Shown: positions 24,239 through 41,587 of the stretch, piece by piece
Numbering within the stretch: position 1 is the stretch's first letter
How the letters are laid out: every line of letters begins with the position of its first letter
Assembly: GCF_014199595.1 (NCBI RefSeq)
Contig: NZ_JACHNX010000003.1
Span: 124,001-188,000 of the forward strand
Direction: 5' to 3'
DNA: 64,000 bases
DNA from: Sphingomonas yabuuchiae
GTDB lineage: Bacteria > Pseudomonadota > Alphaproteobacteria > Sphingomonadales > Sphingomonadaceae
Program-made: the position numbers and the translations under genes
The notes under the pieces: model-generated
Told to the model about the DNA's origin: nothing
The model's input: the letters and a program-made list of their open reading frames with translations, nothing else
The model's database searches: none

Positions 24239-25972
24239 TCACGCGCCGGATGTACCCCCAAGCCGTGCCCAGGGCCGAGCCCGTCGCACATCCAGCCCAC
24301 AGACGTCGCGTAGCCCGTGCCGTCGCGCATAGGCCGCCACCCGTGCATCATAATCCGCCGCCAGTGGATCACCGAAGCGCCAGTCGGGCGGATTGAAGGT
24401 CGAGAAGCCGTTGACCGTCGGCACCCGCCACAGCTCGGCCAGGAACATGCCGTCGACATTGTGCGGATAGAGCTTGTGCAGTTCCTCGCTGATGTAAAGC
24501 GGCTCGGTCACCCGCGACGCGGTGACGTAGAATACGCGGCAGTCGCGCGGCGGCCGCGGGATTGCGGACAGGGCGGCGCGATGCACGGCACGGCTGAGTT
24601 GGGCGGGCGTCTCGGCGCTGAGATTCTCGGCGACCAGCAAAGCGACGATCGCCGCCGTCCAGGCCGGGCGCTCCGCCCGCAACCGCGCCGCCTGCGCCCG
24701 CCAGCCCGCCACGATGACGAGCAGGAACGGCAGGGTCAGCCACAGCTGATAGCGGGAGACGGTGCGCAACCCCTTGGCCCCCGGCACCAACTCGAACACG
24801 AGCAGCCAGGGCGAGGCGTACCAGAATTGCAGGGTCAGGACCCAGGCGACCATCATGGCCAGGGTGAAGGCGCGCAACGTCACCGGCGCCTCGGTCTGGC
24901 CCACCCGTTTCCGCACGACGATCCGCCAGGCCGCGACCAGCAACAGCGCGACCATCAGCAGCGGAAACCCCGCCTCATGCTCGCCGCCTAGCACCCGGCG
25001 CGGCAGGTCGGGATCGTCGGGCAGCAGATGATGGACCAGCGCATGGAGCGGCGCGAACAGCCAGCCCCATATATAATTGCCCGGGCCCACATTCACCATG
25101 TCGATGACCGGCGTGACGAGATAGCCGAGCATGTCCTCCAGCCCCTCGCCCCCCGTCTCGCGCATCTTGGGCAGATAGACGATCAGGAAGGGCAGGATCA
25201 GGACGGCAAAGGCCGCGAAGCCGACCGCGATCGTCCCGACATGACGGCGAACCAGCGCAAAGGCAGCGGCGGGGCGTGCCTGCCCGGTCATCACGCCCCA
25301 GCACAGTAGGAACAGGCAGGCCGAAAAGATGGTGAACCAGGCCATATAGTAAGAGGTCATCAGCCACGCCGCCATCAGCGCGGCCAGGCCCACCGCCCGC
25401 ACCCGCGCCGCACCATGCCGCCCCGCGCCTTCCGCCCGGACGCAAGCCATCGCCAGCATCATCGCAAGGGGTAGCAGCGCGACACTCTGCAACTGGGCAT
25501 GGACTGCCTGCAGATGGATGTTGCTGGCGATCGTCCAGAGCAGCGCGACCAGGACCGCCGCCCCCCGCCCCCAGCGCAGGGTGCGCCCCACAAGGGCATA
25601 GGCGGCGAAAAAGCCGATCGTCTTGAAGGTCAGGATGTTCAGCGTGTCGGCGTGAAAGGGGTCAGCGACCAGCCGCCACAGGCTGTAGACGATGCCATAG
25701 AGGAAATAGCCGTCATTATAGCCTAGCGTGCCGCCATAAGGGTGAAAGTAGAAGCCGCTGTTCCATGACGACACCCCCGACCAGACATTGCGCCAATGTT
25801 CGAGGATGGTCATCTCGATCAACGCATCGCCGCGCTCGCCGAACCCCAGGTCGAAGCCGCTGGCGATCGGCACACGGAAAAAGATCAGCATCGCCAGCAG
25901 ATAGGCCAGTGCAATGACGAAAACGTCATGCCGGGCAATCTTGCGACGACGGCGAATGGGGGCTGGACTCAT
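24239..25972 (-). CDS. Polytopic membrane protein, GT-C glycosyltransferase-like
   Basis: A 577-residue inner-membrane protein with roughly ten hydrophobic segments and a soluble C-terminal part (residues about 470-577). The first loop after TM1 holds FGERGDALIEMTILEHW and WNSGFYFHPYGGTLGYNDGYFLYG, resembling the acidic first periplasmic loop of GT-C lipid-linked glycosyltransferases and YfhO-like proteins. MTSYYMAWFTIFSACLFLLCW and PFLLVIVAGWRAQAARLRAERP are among the membrane segments. I do not recognise a defined family. A role in decorating cell-surface glycans is a guess from topology. It is an isolated gene. Confidence 0.75.
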   Translation of the reverse strand: MSPAPIRRRRKIARHDVFVIALAYLLAMLIFFRVPIASGFDLGFGERGDALIEMTILEHWRNVWSGVSSWNSGFYFHPYGGTLGYNDGYFLYGIVYSLWRLVADPFHADTLNILTFKTIGFFAAYALVGRTLRWGRGAAVLVALLWTIASNIHLQAVHAQLQSVALLPLAMMLAMACVRAEGAGRHGAARVRAVGLAALMAAWLMTSYYMAWFTIFSACLFLLCWGVMTGQARPAAAFALVRRHVGTIAVGFAAFAVLILPFLIVYLPKMRETGGEGLEDMLGYLVTPVIDMVNVGPGNYIWGWLFAPLHALVHHLLPDDPDLPRRVLGGEHEAGFPLLMVALLLVAAWRIVVRKRVGQTEAPVTLRAFTLAMMVAWVLTLQFWYASPWLLVFELVPGAKGLRTVSRYQLWLTLPFLLVIVAGWRAQAARLRAERPAWTAAIVALLVAENLSAETPAQLSRAVHRAALSAIPRPPRDCRVFYVTASRVTEPLYISEELHKLYPHNVDGMFLAELWRVPTVNGFSTFNPPDWRFGDPLAADYDARVAAYARRHGLRDVCGLDVRRARPWARLGGTSGA

Positions 25973-26259
25973 GACGTCCGCCTATGTCGCCGATACGCTT
26001 CTGTCGAGCAGGGATAAGTTCACCGTGCTGGTGTATAATCTCATTTCGCCAGACAAACGAATATGTTGAAGCGGCCAAACATTTAACGAACCGCCGCCCT
26101 ATCCCAATATTGGACAGTGATCCATCGCTGCTTCAATTCGAGACTCATGGGACTGTTCGGCACCGTCACCCTTCGGCAACTATGATTGCAAGCGTCGTGA
26201 ACACACCATAGCCCTCGCCCCGTCATACGGCCCACAGGGGGGTCAGGGGAGAAACGATC

Positions 26260-28281
26260 ATGACGGACTTTACGGTTTCCAGAAACTGGTATGCCCCGCT
26301 TTTCGTCTATGGTGGCGAAACGGACACCGTCAGCGCGCGGGGCAGGCTCACGCCGGTGACCTCCACGGCCGTGTATTTCAAGCTGATCGGTTCGTCGAAC
26401 GACGCGATGCTGAACAACAGGGGCGAGATTGTGGCGCGCGACGTGGCGATCGATACCTTCTGGTCCCCTGCCCATAGCTTCCTGACCAGCGCCGACCAGA
26501 ATATCGTGGTCTGCAATTCGGGTACGATCACGGCCGGGGATGACATCTTCCGGGTCCGCACCACGCTGAAGGGCGGCTCGGCGACGGTCGACAATTGCGG
26601 TACCATGAGCACCACCGGTGGTCGCGGTGTGAACATCCAGGAATATTGCGACCTGTCCCAATTCACGCTGACCAATGCGCAGGGCGGCATCATCAAGAGC
26701 CAGGGCGACACCATCCGCCTGACCTCCGCGAACAGTGGCACCGTCTTCACCGGCGTGATCGCGATCACCAACAATGGTCGGCTTGAAACAACCGGCACCG
26801 GCGGCCGGAACGGTCAGGCGATCGATCTGGGCGATGTGCGCGTCACCGAAGCGGGCCATGTCCAGATCACCAACGGCAAGACCGGCGTGATCCAGTCCGC
26901 CGACGCCGATGCCATCCGCACCAGCGCCTTTACGCAGATCGCCAATTCCGGTGTGATCGAAGCACGCAACGGCACCAGCGGCTCCTCGGGCAATGACGGC
27001 ATCGATGCCCAGTCCAACATCGGCGTGACGGTGGAAAATTATGCGGGCGGCACGATCATCGGCGCGCGCCATGGCATCACCGGCACGCAGTCGATCGGCA
27101 TCACCAATGACGGCACGATCCTGGGCAAGCAGGGCTCGGGCATCAATCTGGACACCGCGTCCTCGACCGTCACCAAGATCGTCAACACCGCCCATGGCGT
27201 GATTACGGGCACGGCAACCGCCACCAAGGACGGCGACGGGATCGATGTCGACGGCCTGATCGACCTGACCAATGCGGGCACGATCCAGGCGGTCGGCAAA
27301 TATCTGGGCGGCGACGGCTTCAACGAAGCGCTGGCGATCGGCGGCGGCACCGTCGTCAACAGCGGCCAGATCGTCAGCGAGCAACGCGCGATCACCGTCG
27401 ACAATGGCCATGGCGGCGCGGCCTTCGCGGCGCTGGCCCTGACCAACGAAGCCGGTGGATCGATCGTTGCGGGCAATGGCGCAGCGGCGATCACCATTAT
27501 CGGCGACAAGGCCGACACGATCACCAACAAGAGCAGCATCGTCGGCAACGTCTCGACCGACGCGGGCAATGACGTGCTGAACAACGCCGGATCGATCAAG
27601 GGCGATGTCAGCCTGGGGGCCGGTGACGACATTGCGAACTGGACCGGCGACCTGACCAACGTCCAGCGCGTCGATGGCGGCGCGGGCACGGATGCGCTGA
27701 ACTTCGATGTGGTGATGAGCGGCACGGTGAAGGCCAGCTTCGTCAATTTCGAAACCGCGTCGGGCCAGATCCTGGGCCAGGGAGGCAATGACGTCATCGA
27801 CCTGTCGAGCCTGAAGGCCACCGGGTCGCTGAAGCTGGCGGGTGGCGACGGCAACGACATCATCCTGGGCGGCACCACCGACGACCTGCTGATCGGCGGG
27901 CGCGGCAACGACGTGCTCAACGGCGGCGCGGGCAAGAACGTGCTGATCGGTGGCGAAGGTGCCGACACCTTCATCCTATCGACCATCAAGCCGGACGGCG
28001 GGCACGATCAGATCAAGGATTTCGAAACCGGCATCGATACGCTGCAGATCGACACCAAGGTCTTCACCGCGCTGGCCCAATATGGCCTGGGCCGCCTGGA
28101 CTTCAGCGAGCTGACCTTCGGGGCCGCCGCGACGACGGCGGACCAGCATCTGATCTACAACGCCAAGAAGGGCCATCTGCTGTACGATCCCGATGGCGTC
28201 GGCGGCCAGGAAGCCTTCGTGATCCTCGCGGCGCTGTCCAACCATGTCGATCTGGCGGCAAGCGACATCGTCCTGATCTGA
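26260..28281 (+). CDS. RTX-type calcium-binding protein with beta-helix region
   Basis: A 673-residue acidic, repeat-rich, cysteine-poor protein with no N-terminal signal. Residues about 45-480 are made of short beta-helix-like coils, with repeated patterns such as NNGRLETTG, NSGVIEARNG, NDGTILGKQG, NAGTIQAVG, NSGQIVSEQ, much like autotransporter passenger repeats. Residues about 505-575 carry RTX nonapeptides (GGNDVIDL, GGDGNDIIL, GGRGNDVLNG, GGEGADTFIL). The C-terminus ends hydrophobically (LAASDIVLI), as in type I secreted proteins. Secretion through an ABC-type system is inferred. No transporter genes for it are nearby. Adhesin or S-layer-like roles are possible. Confidence 0.82.
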   Translation: MTDFTVSRNWYAPLFVYGGETDTVSARGRLTPVTSTAVYFKLIGSSNDAMLNNRGEIVARDVAIDTFWSPAHSFLTSADQNIVVCNSGTITAGDDIFRVRTTLKGGSATVDNCGTMSTTGGRGVNIQEYCDLSQFTLTNAQGGIIKSQGDTIRLTSANSGTVFTGVIAITNNGRLETTGTGGRNGQAIDLGDVRVTEAGHVQITNGKTGVIQSADADAIRTSAFTQIANSGVIEARNGTSGSSGNDGIDAQSNIGVTVENYAGGTIIGARHGITGTQSIGITNDGTILGKQGSGINLDTASSTVTKIVNTAHGVITGTATATKDGDGIDVDGLIDLTNAGTIQAVGKYLGGDGFNEALAIGGGTVVNSGQIVSEQRAITVDNGHGGAAFAALALTNEAGGSIVAGNGAAAITIIGDKADTITNKSSIVGNVSTDAGNDVLNNAGSIKGDVSLGAGDDIANWTGDLTNVQRVDGGAGTDALNFDVVMSGTVKASFVNFETASGQILGQGGNDVIDLSSLKATGSLKLAGGDGNDIILGGTTDDLLIGGRGNDVLNGGAGKNVLIGGEGADTFILSTIKPDGGHDQIKDFETGIDTLQIDTKVFTALAQYGLGRLDFSELTFGAAATTADQHLIYNAKKGHLLYDPDGVGGQEAFVILAALSNHVDLAASDIVLI

Positions 28282-28307
28282 TCGGGACGGCCATCGTCCA
28301 AGGACGG

Positions 28308-28336
28308 AAAGGCGGGTCGGAAACGGCCCGCCTTTT
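28308..28336 (+). terminator. Rho-independent terminator of the RTX gene
   Basis: AAAGGCGGGTC, GGAAAC loop, GGCCCGCC and TTTTT, beginning 26 bases after the stop. Confidence 0.88.
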
Positions 28337-28390
28337 TCCGTTTGGGGTGCCGGGTCGCATGGCTGCCCGGTGCGAAGAGTTCCTCGTCAT

Positions 28391-28507
28391 TCCTCCCCTG
28401 CAAGGGGAGGTGGCAGCGCGAAGCGCTGACGGAGGGGTGTCCCGCTGTCGATAGGGTTACACCCCTCCACCAGCTTCGCTGGTCCCCCTCCCCTTGCAGG
28501 GGAGGAA
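28391..28507. repeat. Inverted repeat, family B (ccTcccc...ggggagg ends)
   Basis: Outer arms TCCTCCCCTGCAAGGGGAGG and CCTCCCCTTGCAGGGGAGGA enclose GGCAGCGCGAAGCGCTGACG and CCACCAGCTTCGCTGGTCCC. Closely similar architecture occurs at 46.43-46.56 kb and as a partial copy at 47.88-47.95 kb. The 533-base gap between the RTX gene and the 59-residue gene holds only this, the terminator and a family A pair. Confidence 0.8.
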
Positions 28508-28547
28508 TGAGACGAGCTGCGTGTGCGCGTAAAAACACAGGTCACGC

Positions 28548-28639
28548 CATCCCAGCGAAGGCCGGGATCCAGTCCGGGAACTGTGGGTGAATTCTTCCAA
28601 CTGCTTTGCAACTGGACCCCGGCCTTCGCCGGGGAGGAG
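28548..28639. repeat. Inverted repeat, family A
   Basis: CATCCCAGCGAAGGCCGGGA with CCAGT on the left and AACTGGACCCCGGCCTTCGC on the right, separated by about 45 bases. It is the third family A locus in the window and directly follows a family B element. Confidence 0.75.
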
Positions 28640-28814
28640 TAAATGGGGTGGCAGAAAAGGCGGTCGCGAAAGTTCGTGATGGCCAGGGCACTACGGCAAT
28701 CGAGCCAATTTCCACGTCGACCGGCACCCCGCAGCGCACAGCAAAACCGCCCCGACCGGTAACGGTCGAGGCGGCTCCAACGCATTCAAATCTCTGGCTT
28801 GATCGGCGACGAGC

Positions 28815-28994
28815 TTACTCCGCCGCCTCGACCGCTGCGTTGGCATCCGGCTGGCTGTACACCCGGTCGAGATAGTGGTTGGCGATAATGTAATGCGCTC
28901 GAACCGCAGCGGGGTGGGTCGCCTTCTGGGCCAGTTCGAGTTCGGTTTCGGCACGCTGATAGAAATAGTCTTCGTCAATCTCAGGCGACGTCAT
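28815..28994 (-). CDS. Small hypothetical protein, 59 residues
   Basis: The product begins MTSPEIDEDYFYQRAETELELAQKAT and continues HPAAVRAHYIIANHYLDRVYSQPDANAAVEAAE. It is acidic and predicted fully helical; AETELELAQKATHPAAVRAHYIIANHYLDRVY looks like a helical hairpin. GGAGACCTGAA precedes the ATG. The frame is open 37 codons further upstream, but that part is low-complexity and lacks a ribosome binding site. I do not recognise a named family. It lies beyond the rpoC terminator, in the same orientation. Confidence 0.72.
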   Translation of the reverse strand: MTSPEIDEDYFYQRAETELELAQKATHPAAVRAHYIIANHYLDRVYSQPDANAAVEAAE

Positions 28995-29204
28995 TTCAGG
29001 TCTCCAGGGTCCCGGCGATGCACCAATAACCCGCGCATCTCCGGGATCTTCTCCAATATTCGTATATGGTTGGGAGGGCCTTTCGGTTCCTGTATCCGGC
29101 CTCACGCGCCCTCCATTCGGCGCAAAACCGTCGTTTTTCCTGTTACAAATTATGGCCGGGAACCGGAGGCCTGCTTCAAATTACATATCCATGTCACTGG
29201 CGGT

Positions 29205-29239
29205 AAAAAGCCGCCGCCCGGTTGCCCGGACGGCGGCCC
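29205..29239 (-). terminator. Rho-independent terminator of the rpoBC operon
   Basis: On the minus strand GCCGCCGTCCGGG, CAA, CCGGGCGGCGGC and TTTTT, 25 bases after the rpoC stop. Long GC stem with T run. Confidence 0.92.
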
Positions 29240-29263
29240 TTTGTTTCCAATCCGTTAGTCGGA

Positions 29264-33550
<4,287 letters not shown>

Positions 33551-33601
33551 CTTGCTTTCCTCACAGGGAGGGAAAATTCATCGGGCGAAATTCTGAGCAG
33601 T

Positions 33602-33680
33602 TGCCGGTGGCTGGGGATCGAACCCGCACCCCTTTCGGGGACCACTGAGGTGGTACGTCTACCTATTCCGTCACACCGGC
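33602..33680 (-). tRNA. tRNA-Leu-like element with shortened anticodon arm (rpoB-rpoC gap)
   Basis: Read on the minus strand, the 79 bases give a perfect seven-pair acceptor stem (GCCGGTG/CACCGGC), bases TG, a three-pair D stem with a canonical leucine-type D loop (ACGGAATAGGTAGACGT), a long variable arm CCCC-GAAA-GGGG, and a T arm with loop TTCGATC (GGG/CCC plus GC/GC around a bulged A). The anticodon arm is only ACCAC-CTCA-GTGGT: five pairs closed by four bases instead of seven. No CCA is encoded. It therefore cannot decode normally. It starts ten bases after the rpoB stop. Automatic tools may call it tRNA-Leu or a pseudo-tRNA. Confidence 0.55.
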
Positions 33681-33689
33681 TTCTGTTCG

Positions 33690-37868
<4,179 letters not shown>

Positions 37869-38058
37869 GGGTCTGTCTGCCTCGTCAGCCGTAAATCACT
37901 GCCCGGATGCCTCCGGGCGAGACGCAACGACAGACGCCGAAAGGCCGCTCGCAAATGACTGCGGCGGCATCCGGCGTCCGTTGAACCAGCGACCTTCCAT
38001 TCGACCGACACGCTGCGCGAAGGCGCGTCATTTCCCGAAGATCGTGGTGAGTGATGGC

Positions 38059-38087
38059 GATATAGGCGCTGCACCCCCGGGTGTCAA
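38059..38087 (-). promoter_or_regulatory. Sigma-70 promoter for rpoBC
   Basis: On the minus strand TTGACA and TATATC are separated by exactly 17 bases, close to consensus. Transcription would start near 38050, leaving a leader of about 180 bases before rpoB. The leader contains a CCCGGAGGCATCCGGG hairpin close to the start codon. Confidence 0.78.
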
Positions 38088-38147
38088 ACCGACGCACGCT
38101 CAGGCCAGGGCAAAGTTCCCGCTGGCGCGGGGCTTGCCACATATTGG

Positions 38148-38159
38148 CCGCATATGCGG
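38148..38159. promoter_or_regulatory. 12-base perfect palindrome CCGCATATGCGG
   Basis: A self-complementary 12-mer in the rpoB / proline-rich-gene divergent region, 109 bases before the plus-strand start codon and upstream of the rpoB promoter. Could be an operator; no regulator can be named. Confidence 0.3.
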
Positions 38160-38267
38160 TTACTATATGGGGTTGCATCCGCCGGGCCTCCGGGGCACGG
38201 CTGGTGCGGCCGGGTCTGGGACCCGGACGGCGGTTGAAGATTGTAGTTACCACGAGGAATGCATTTC

Positions 38268-39494
38268 ATGACATCGTCCGGGCCGCGCCGCGCCGCGCGC
38301 CTTCTTGCCCTGACGCTGGTGCCGGTGCTTGCCCCGCTGCCCGCCGCTGCCGTCCCGTTCCAGACCACGTCGCAGGACAATGACGCCGCGCGCCCAGGCA
38401 CCGGCGGACTGGAAAGCTTCAGCCTGAGCCCGCGCCTTTCGACGCCGCAGGCCAATCCGTCGGCCGTGCCGACCCCGCCGACGCCGCGCCTGGTCCTGCC
38501 CAGCCAGACCACGCCGCAGGCCGTCCCGGCCGCAACGCCGACGCCGCGCGCCACCCCGACGCCCCGGCCCACCCCGCGCGCGACACCGACGCCGACGCCC
38601 AGCCCGACCCCGGTCGAGGTGCCCGTACCGGCGCCCTCGCCCGAGCCGCCAGCCACGCGCCTGCCCGATCGCGAGGCCCAGCCGGTCGGCGGGACCGAGC
38701 CGAGTGTGGACGGCATGACCATCGCCAACGAACAGGCCCCCGCCATCGCCGCGCCGGGCACCGTCGCCCCCGAGCAACAGAATGACTCGGATCGCGGCCT
38801 GCCCTTCTGGCCGATGCTGATCGGCACGGGCCTCGCCGCGCTGGCCATCGGCATCTGGCTGGGTCGCCGCAGCCGTAAGGCTCCGGCGCTCCCGGCGCCC
38901 GCCCCGCGCGCCGCCGCCGATCCGGTCGAGCGGACACCTGCGCCGGTGCCCGACACGGCCCCGCGTGCCGAGCCGACGCCGCCCCCGCCCGCCGCTCCGG
39001 CGCTGCCGCCCGAGCCCAGCTTCCTGGCGGTCGAGGCCCGTCCGGTGCGTGTCGGCCTCAACATGCTGTCGGCAACTATCGAGGCCGAGGTGACGGTGCA
39101 TAACAGCGGCGCGACGCCGATCGGCCGGGTCGCGGTCGACCTGCGTCTGCTCAGCGCCCATGCCGGGCTCGACGGACAGCTGATCGAGCTGGCGCATCAG
39201 CCGCAGGGCCGCCCGATCGTCCCGCCCTTCGCGCTGGCACCGGGTGAAAGCCGCACCGTGCGCGGCGTCACCGCCCTGCCGCGCGAGGCGATCCATGTGA
39301 TCGACGCGGCGGGCCGCCCGATGTTCGTACCGATCCTCGCCGCCGCCGCGCATACCGACTGGGGCATGGCGCGCTGCGCCTATGCGGTCGGGCTGGAGCG
39401 GACGGATTCCAGCAAGCTGTCGCCGATCTGGCTCGACCAGCCGGGGCGGATGTACGATCAGGTCGCGGCGCGGCCGCATGTGATGCGGGGGTGA
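38268..39494 (+). CDS. Proline-rich exported membrane protein
   Basis: A 408-residue protein with a signal-like N-terminus (RRAARLLALTLVPVLAPLPAAA), a long Pro/Thr linker with PTPRATPTPRPTPRATPTPT-type repeats (about residues 85-130), one membrane segment (LPFWPMLIGTGLAALAIGIWLG near 185), a second Pro/Ala linker, and a C-terminal globular domain of about 150 residues (LNMLSATIEAEVTVHNSGATPIGRVAVDLRLLSAH). That domain looks like an immunoglobulin-type fold. The ATG ten bases after GAGG is preferred to one only one base after it. No family recognised; envelope role inferred. Codon use matches its neighbours. Confidence 0.82.
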   Translation: MTSSGPRRAARLLALTLVPVLAPLPAAAVPFQTTSQDNDAARPGTGGLESFSLSPRLSTPQANPSAVPTPPTPRLVLPSQTTPQAVPAATPTPRATPTPRPTPRATPTPTPSPTPVEVPVPAPSPEPPATRLPDREAQPVGGTEPSVDGMTIANEQAPAIAAPGTVAPEQQNDSDRGLPFWPMLIGTGLAALAIGIWLGRRSRKAPALPAPAPRAAADPVERTPAPVPDTAPRAEPTPPPPAAPALPPEPSFLAVEARPVRVGLNMLSATIEAEVTVHNSGATPIGRVAVDLRLLSAHAGLDGQLIELAHQPQGRPIVPPFALAPGESRTVRGVTALPREAIHVIDAAGRPMFVPILAAAAHTDWGMARCAYAVGLERTDSSKLSPIWLDQPGRMYDQVAARPHVMRG

Positions 39495-39512
39495 TCCGGG
39501 GGTCTGAGTGTG

Positions 39513-39598
39513 GCCTTCGACTTCGCTCAGGCTGAACGGAGGTTGAAGATCAGTCTTACATAAACAACCGTTCAGGCTGAGCGCAGTCGAAACCCACG
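39513..39598. repeat. Inverted repeat pair, family D
   Basis: CCTTCGACTTCGCTCAGGCT and GTTCAGGCTGAGCGCAGTCG in opposite orientation, between the convergent proline-rich protein and metallophosphoesterase genes. It may act as a bidirectional terminator. Confidence 0.75.
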
Positions 39599-39613
39599 CC
39601 CTGCCCCCTCCCA

Positions 39614-40387
39614 TCACCCCGCCCGCATATCCTCGGTAATCACATGCGGCGCGGTCTCGCCGAAACTGCGGACCAGCGTCTCGAACCCCAGCCCCTCCAC
39701 CCGCAGTTCGTTGAACGCAGGCGGAGTCTTGCGCGTCCGCTTGGACAGGGTGCCCGCTCCGATCATGCGGATGATCCGGCCGTCGCGGTCGATCGGCACG
39801 TCGAACGGGTCGTGGACATGGCCCGACAGCACCGCACGCGCCCCCGCCGCCGCCAGCTGGGTCAGCGCTTCGTCGCCGTTGCGGGTCTTCGCCGTGCCCT
39901 TGGTCGGCCCCTCGATCAGCGGATGATGCGCGGCGACCAGGATCAGATGATCCTTGGGCGCCTGCTCGATCAGCGCCAGTGCGCGGCGGAGCGAGCTGCG
40001 GCTCACCCGCCCCTTGGACCAGTTCCACCGCCATTGCGCGCGCGCGGTGGTCTTCAGCGGCACGACGGTCACGCCGGGCAGGTCGAGCGGCTTTTCGATC
40101 ATCCGCTCGATCGCGGCGTAACGCTGATAAGGGGCGAACAGCCGCCGGAACGGGTCCCAATAATAGGGGATATCGTGATTGCCGACCTCGACCGTCACCG
40201 GCACACCCAGCGATTGCAGCCATGCGCCGCCCGCCTGGAACTCGCGCTTGGTCGCGCGCATGGTCAGGTCGCCGGTCATGATGACCGCATGCGGCTTTTC
40301 CGCCGCGACCCGCTCGGCGAACCAGGCGAGCGCGGCGGGGTCCTCGGCACCGAAATGCACGTCGCTGACATGAAACAGACGGATCAT
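39614..40387 (-). CDS. Calcineurin-like metallophosphoesterase
   Basis: A 257-residue two-metal phosphoesterase with all five family blocks in order: DVHFG (residues 7-11), GDLTMRATKREF, GNHDIPYYWD, LVAAHHPLIEG and SGHVHDPF. The compact size and SDVHFG start resemble the Icc/CpdA-like and YfcE-like groups, so cyclic nucleotide or phosphodiester hydrolysis is possible; the substrate is not determined. The start at MIRLFHVSDVHFG is chosen because the longer frame has no recognisable sequence. It lies 28 bases after the catalase-family gene and may be co-transcribed with it. Confidence 0.9.
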   Translation of the reverse strand: MIRLFHVSDVHFGAEDPAALAWFAERVAAEKPHAVIMTGDLTMRATKREFQAGGAWLQSLGVPVTVEVGNHDIPYYWDPFRRLFAPYQRYAAIERMIEKPLDLPGVTVVPLKTTARAQWRWNWSKGRVSRSSLRRALALIEQAPKDHLILVAAHHPLIEGPTKGTAKTRNGDEALTQLAAAGARAVLSGHVHDPFDVPIDRDGRIIRMIGAGTLSKRTRKTPPAFNELRVEGLGFETLVRSFGETAPHVITEDMRAG

Positions 40388-40415
40388 GCCGCCCATCCTA
40401 GCCGCTGCCGCCGCG

Positions 40416-41504
40416 TCACGGCAACTCGGCCATGGCGCGCGGCTCGTGCATCGGGCAGCCATTCACCCGGCCGCGATAGTCGGCCGAGAAACGATAGGTG
40501 TCCTTGCGCGCCCGGTTGATATTGCCCAGCGGCCGGTGCGCGGCCAGCCCGTGCCAGATGCTGTAGGACAGCGCATCGTCGATCGCGTTGGTCTGGCCGT
40601 CCTGCCAGCTGATCTGCGGTTCCGCCGTGAAGGTCGCGACGGTGATGTACGGGCTGTCCTCCTCGCTCCACTCGGCGGTGGCGTCCTCGATCGGCATCGC
40701 GTCGAGGTCGCGGTTGAGCTGGACGCGAAGCTCCCACTCGCCGCCCTGCTCGATCATCACCTCGCGCACCACTTCGCGAAGGGCATCGGGGCGGTCGTGC
40801 GTATTGACCGTGTCGCCGGTCAACTGGGTCAGCGCGGGGCTGACCGGGAACAGGCCGAACTTGGCGATATGGTCGCCATAGCGGAACGGCGTCTGACTGT
40901 AATAGGTTTCGCCCAGCGGGTGCGCCTGCTTGGCCCCGCCCAGCGTCTGAAGCGTCGCGCTCTCCAGGCCGACCGTCTCCAGCGTCGCCTCGATCCCGCG
41001 CAATATGCCCGACAGCAGCTTCTTGCCGCCCTCGAACTTGTCGGTGGTGGACGCCAGCATCTTGAGGTTCTTGGCAAAGGCGTCCGCCGTCGGCGCGGTG
41101 AAAACCGGCGCATTGGCCATGACGAAGTCCTGCGTCGCATCGCCCTCCGAGCCCGGCAGCCGCTCGCCCTCAACCCCGATGATCTTCAGCGCGAGCCCAC
41201 GCGGCAGGCCGATGGCGTCATCCAATATGTCGCCCGGATTGGTCGAGATGCGCGCGACCGCCTCATACTCGCCCGGCCCGGCGAAGAGCCCCTGTGCCAA
41301 TTCGGGCGGGAGGTTGTCGTGAACCTTCAGCTTGCCCCGGATGATGCCATGCGCCTTGGCATGGACGGCGCGGACGCCGTGGCCATAGTCCTTCGACGTG
41401 GTGTCGAGGATGTGCTCGAACGACTGGTTCATCTGGTCGACGGTTTCGCCTTCCTTAGGGCTAACGTCTTCGACCTGGGGGGTGAATGCGACGGGGGTCT
41501 TCAT
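40416..41504 (-). CDS. Catalase-family heme protein (small, atypical)
   Basis: A 362-residue protein of the catalase-like superfamily, related to SrpA/allene-oxide-synthase-like folds rather than classical monofunctional catalase. Conserved blocks are YGHGVRAVHAKAHGIIRGKLKVHDNLPPELAQGLFAGPGEYEAVARISTNPGDILDDA, TQDFVMANAPVF, YYSQTPFRYGDHIAKF and WHGLAAHRPLGNINRARKDTY. The His in VHAKAHG would be the distal heme histidine. GGGAGAG precedes the ATG; the upstream extension is translated repeat. Peroxidase or lipid-hydroperoxide activity is possible, not shown. Confidence 0.88.
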   Translation of the reverse strand: MKTPVAFTPQVEDVSPKEGETVDQMNQSFEHILDTTSKDYGHGVRAVHAKAHGIIRGKLKVHDNLPPELAQGLFAGPGEYEAVARISTNPGDILDDAIGLPRGLALKIIGVEGERLPGSEGDATQDFVMANAPVFTAPTADAFAKNLKMLASTTDKFEGGKKLLSGILRGIEATLETVGLESATLQTLGGAKQAHPLGETYYSQTPFRYGDHIAKFGLFPVSPALTQLTGDTVNTHDRPDALREVVREVMIEQGGEWELRVQLNRDLDAMPIEDATAEWSEEDSPYITVATFTAEPQISWQDGQTNAIDDALSYSIWHGLAAHRPLGNINRARKDTYRFSADYRGRVNGCPMHEPRAMAELP

Positions 41505-41587
41505 CGGGGCTCTCCCTGTGGGTCCCCACCAACCCATGTTGGGTAATAGCGTTCCTTCTGGAGATAACGCCCAACCGCTGATCTGGG

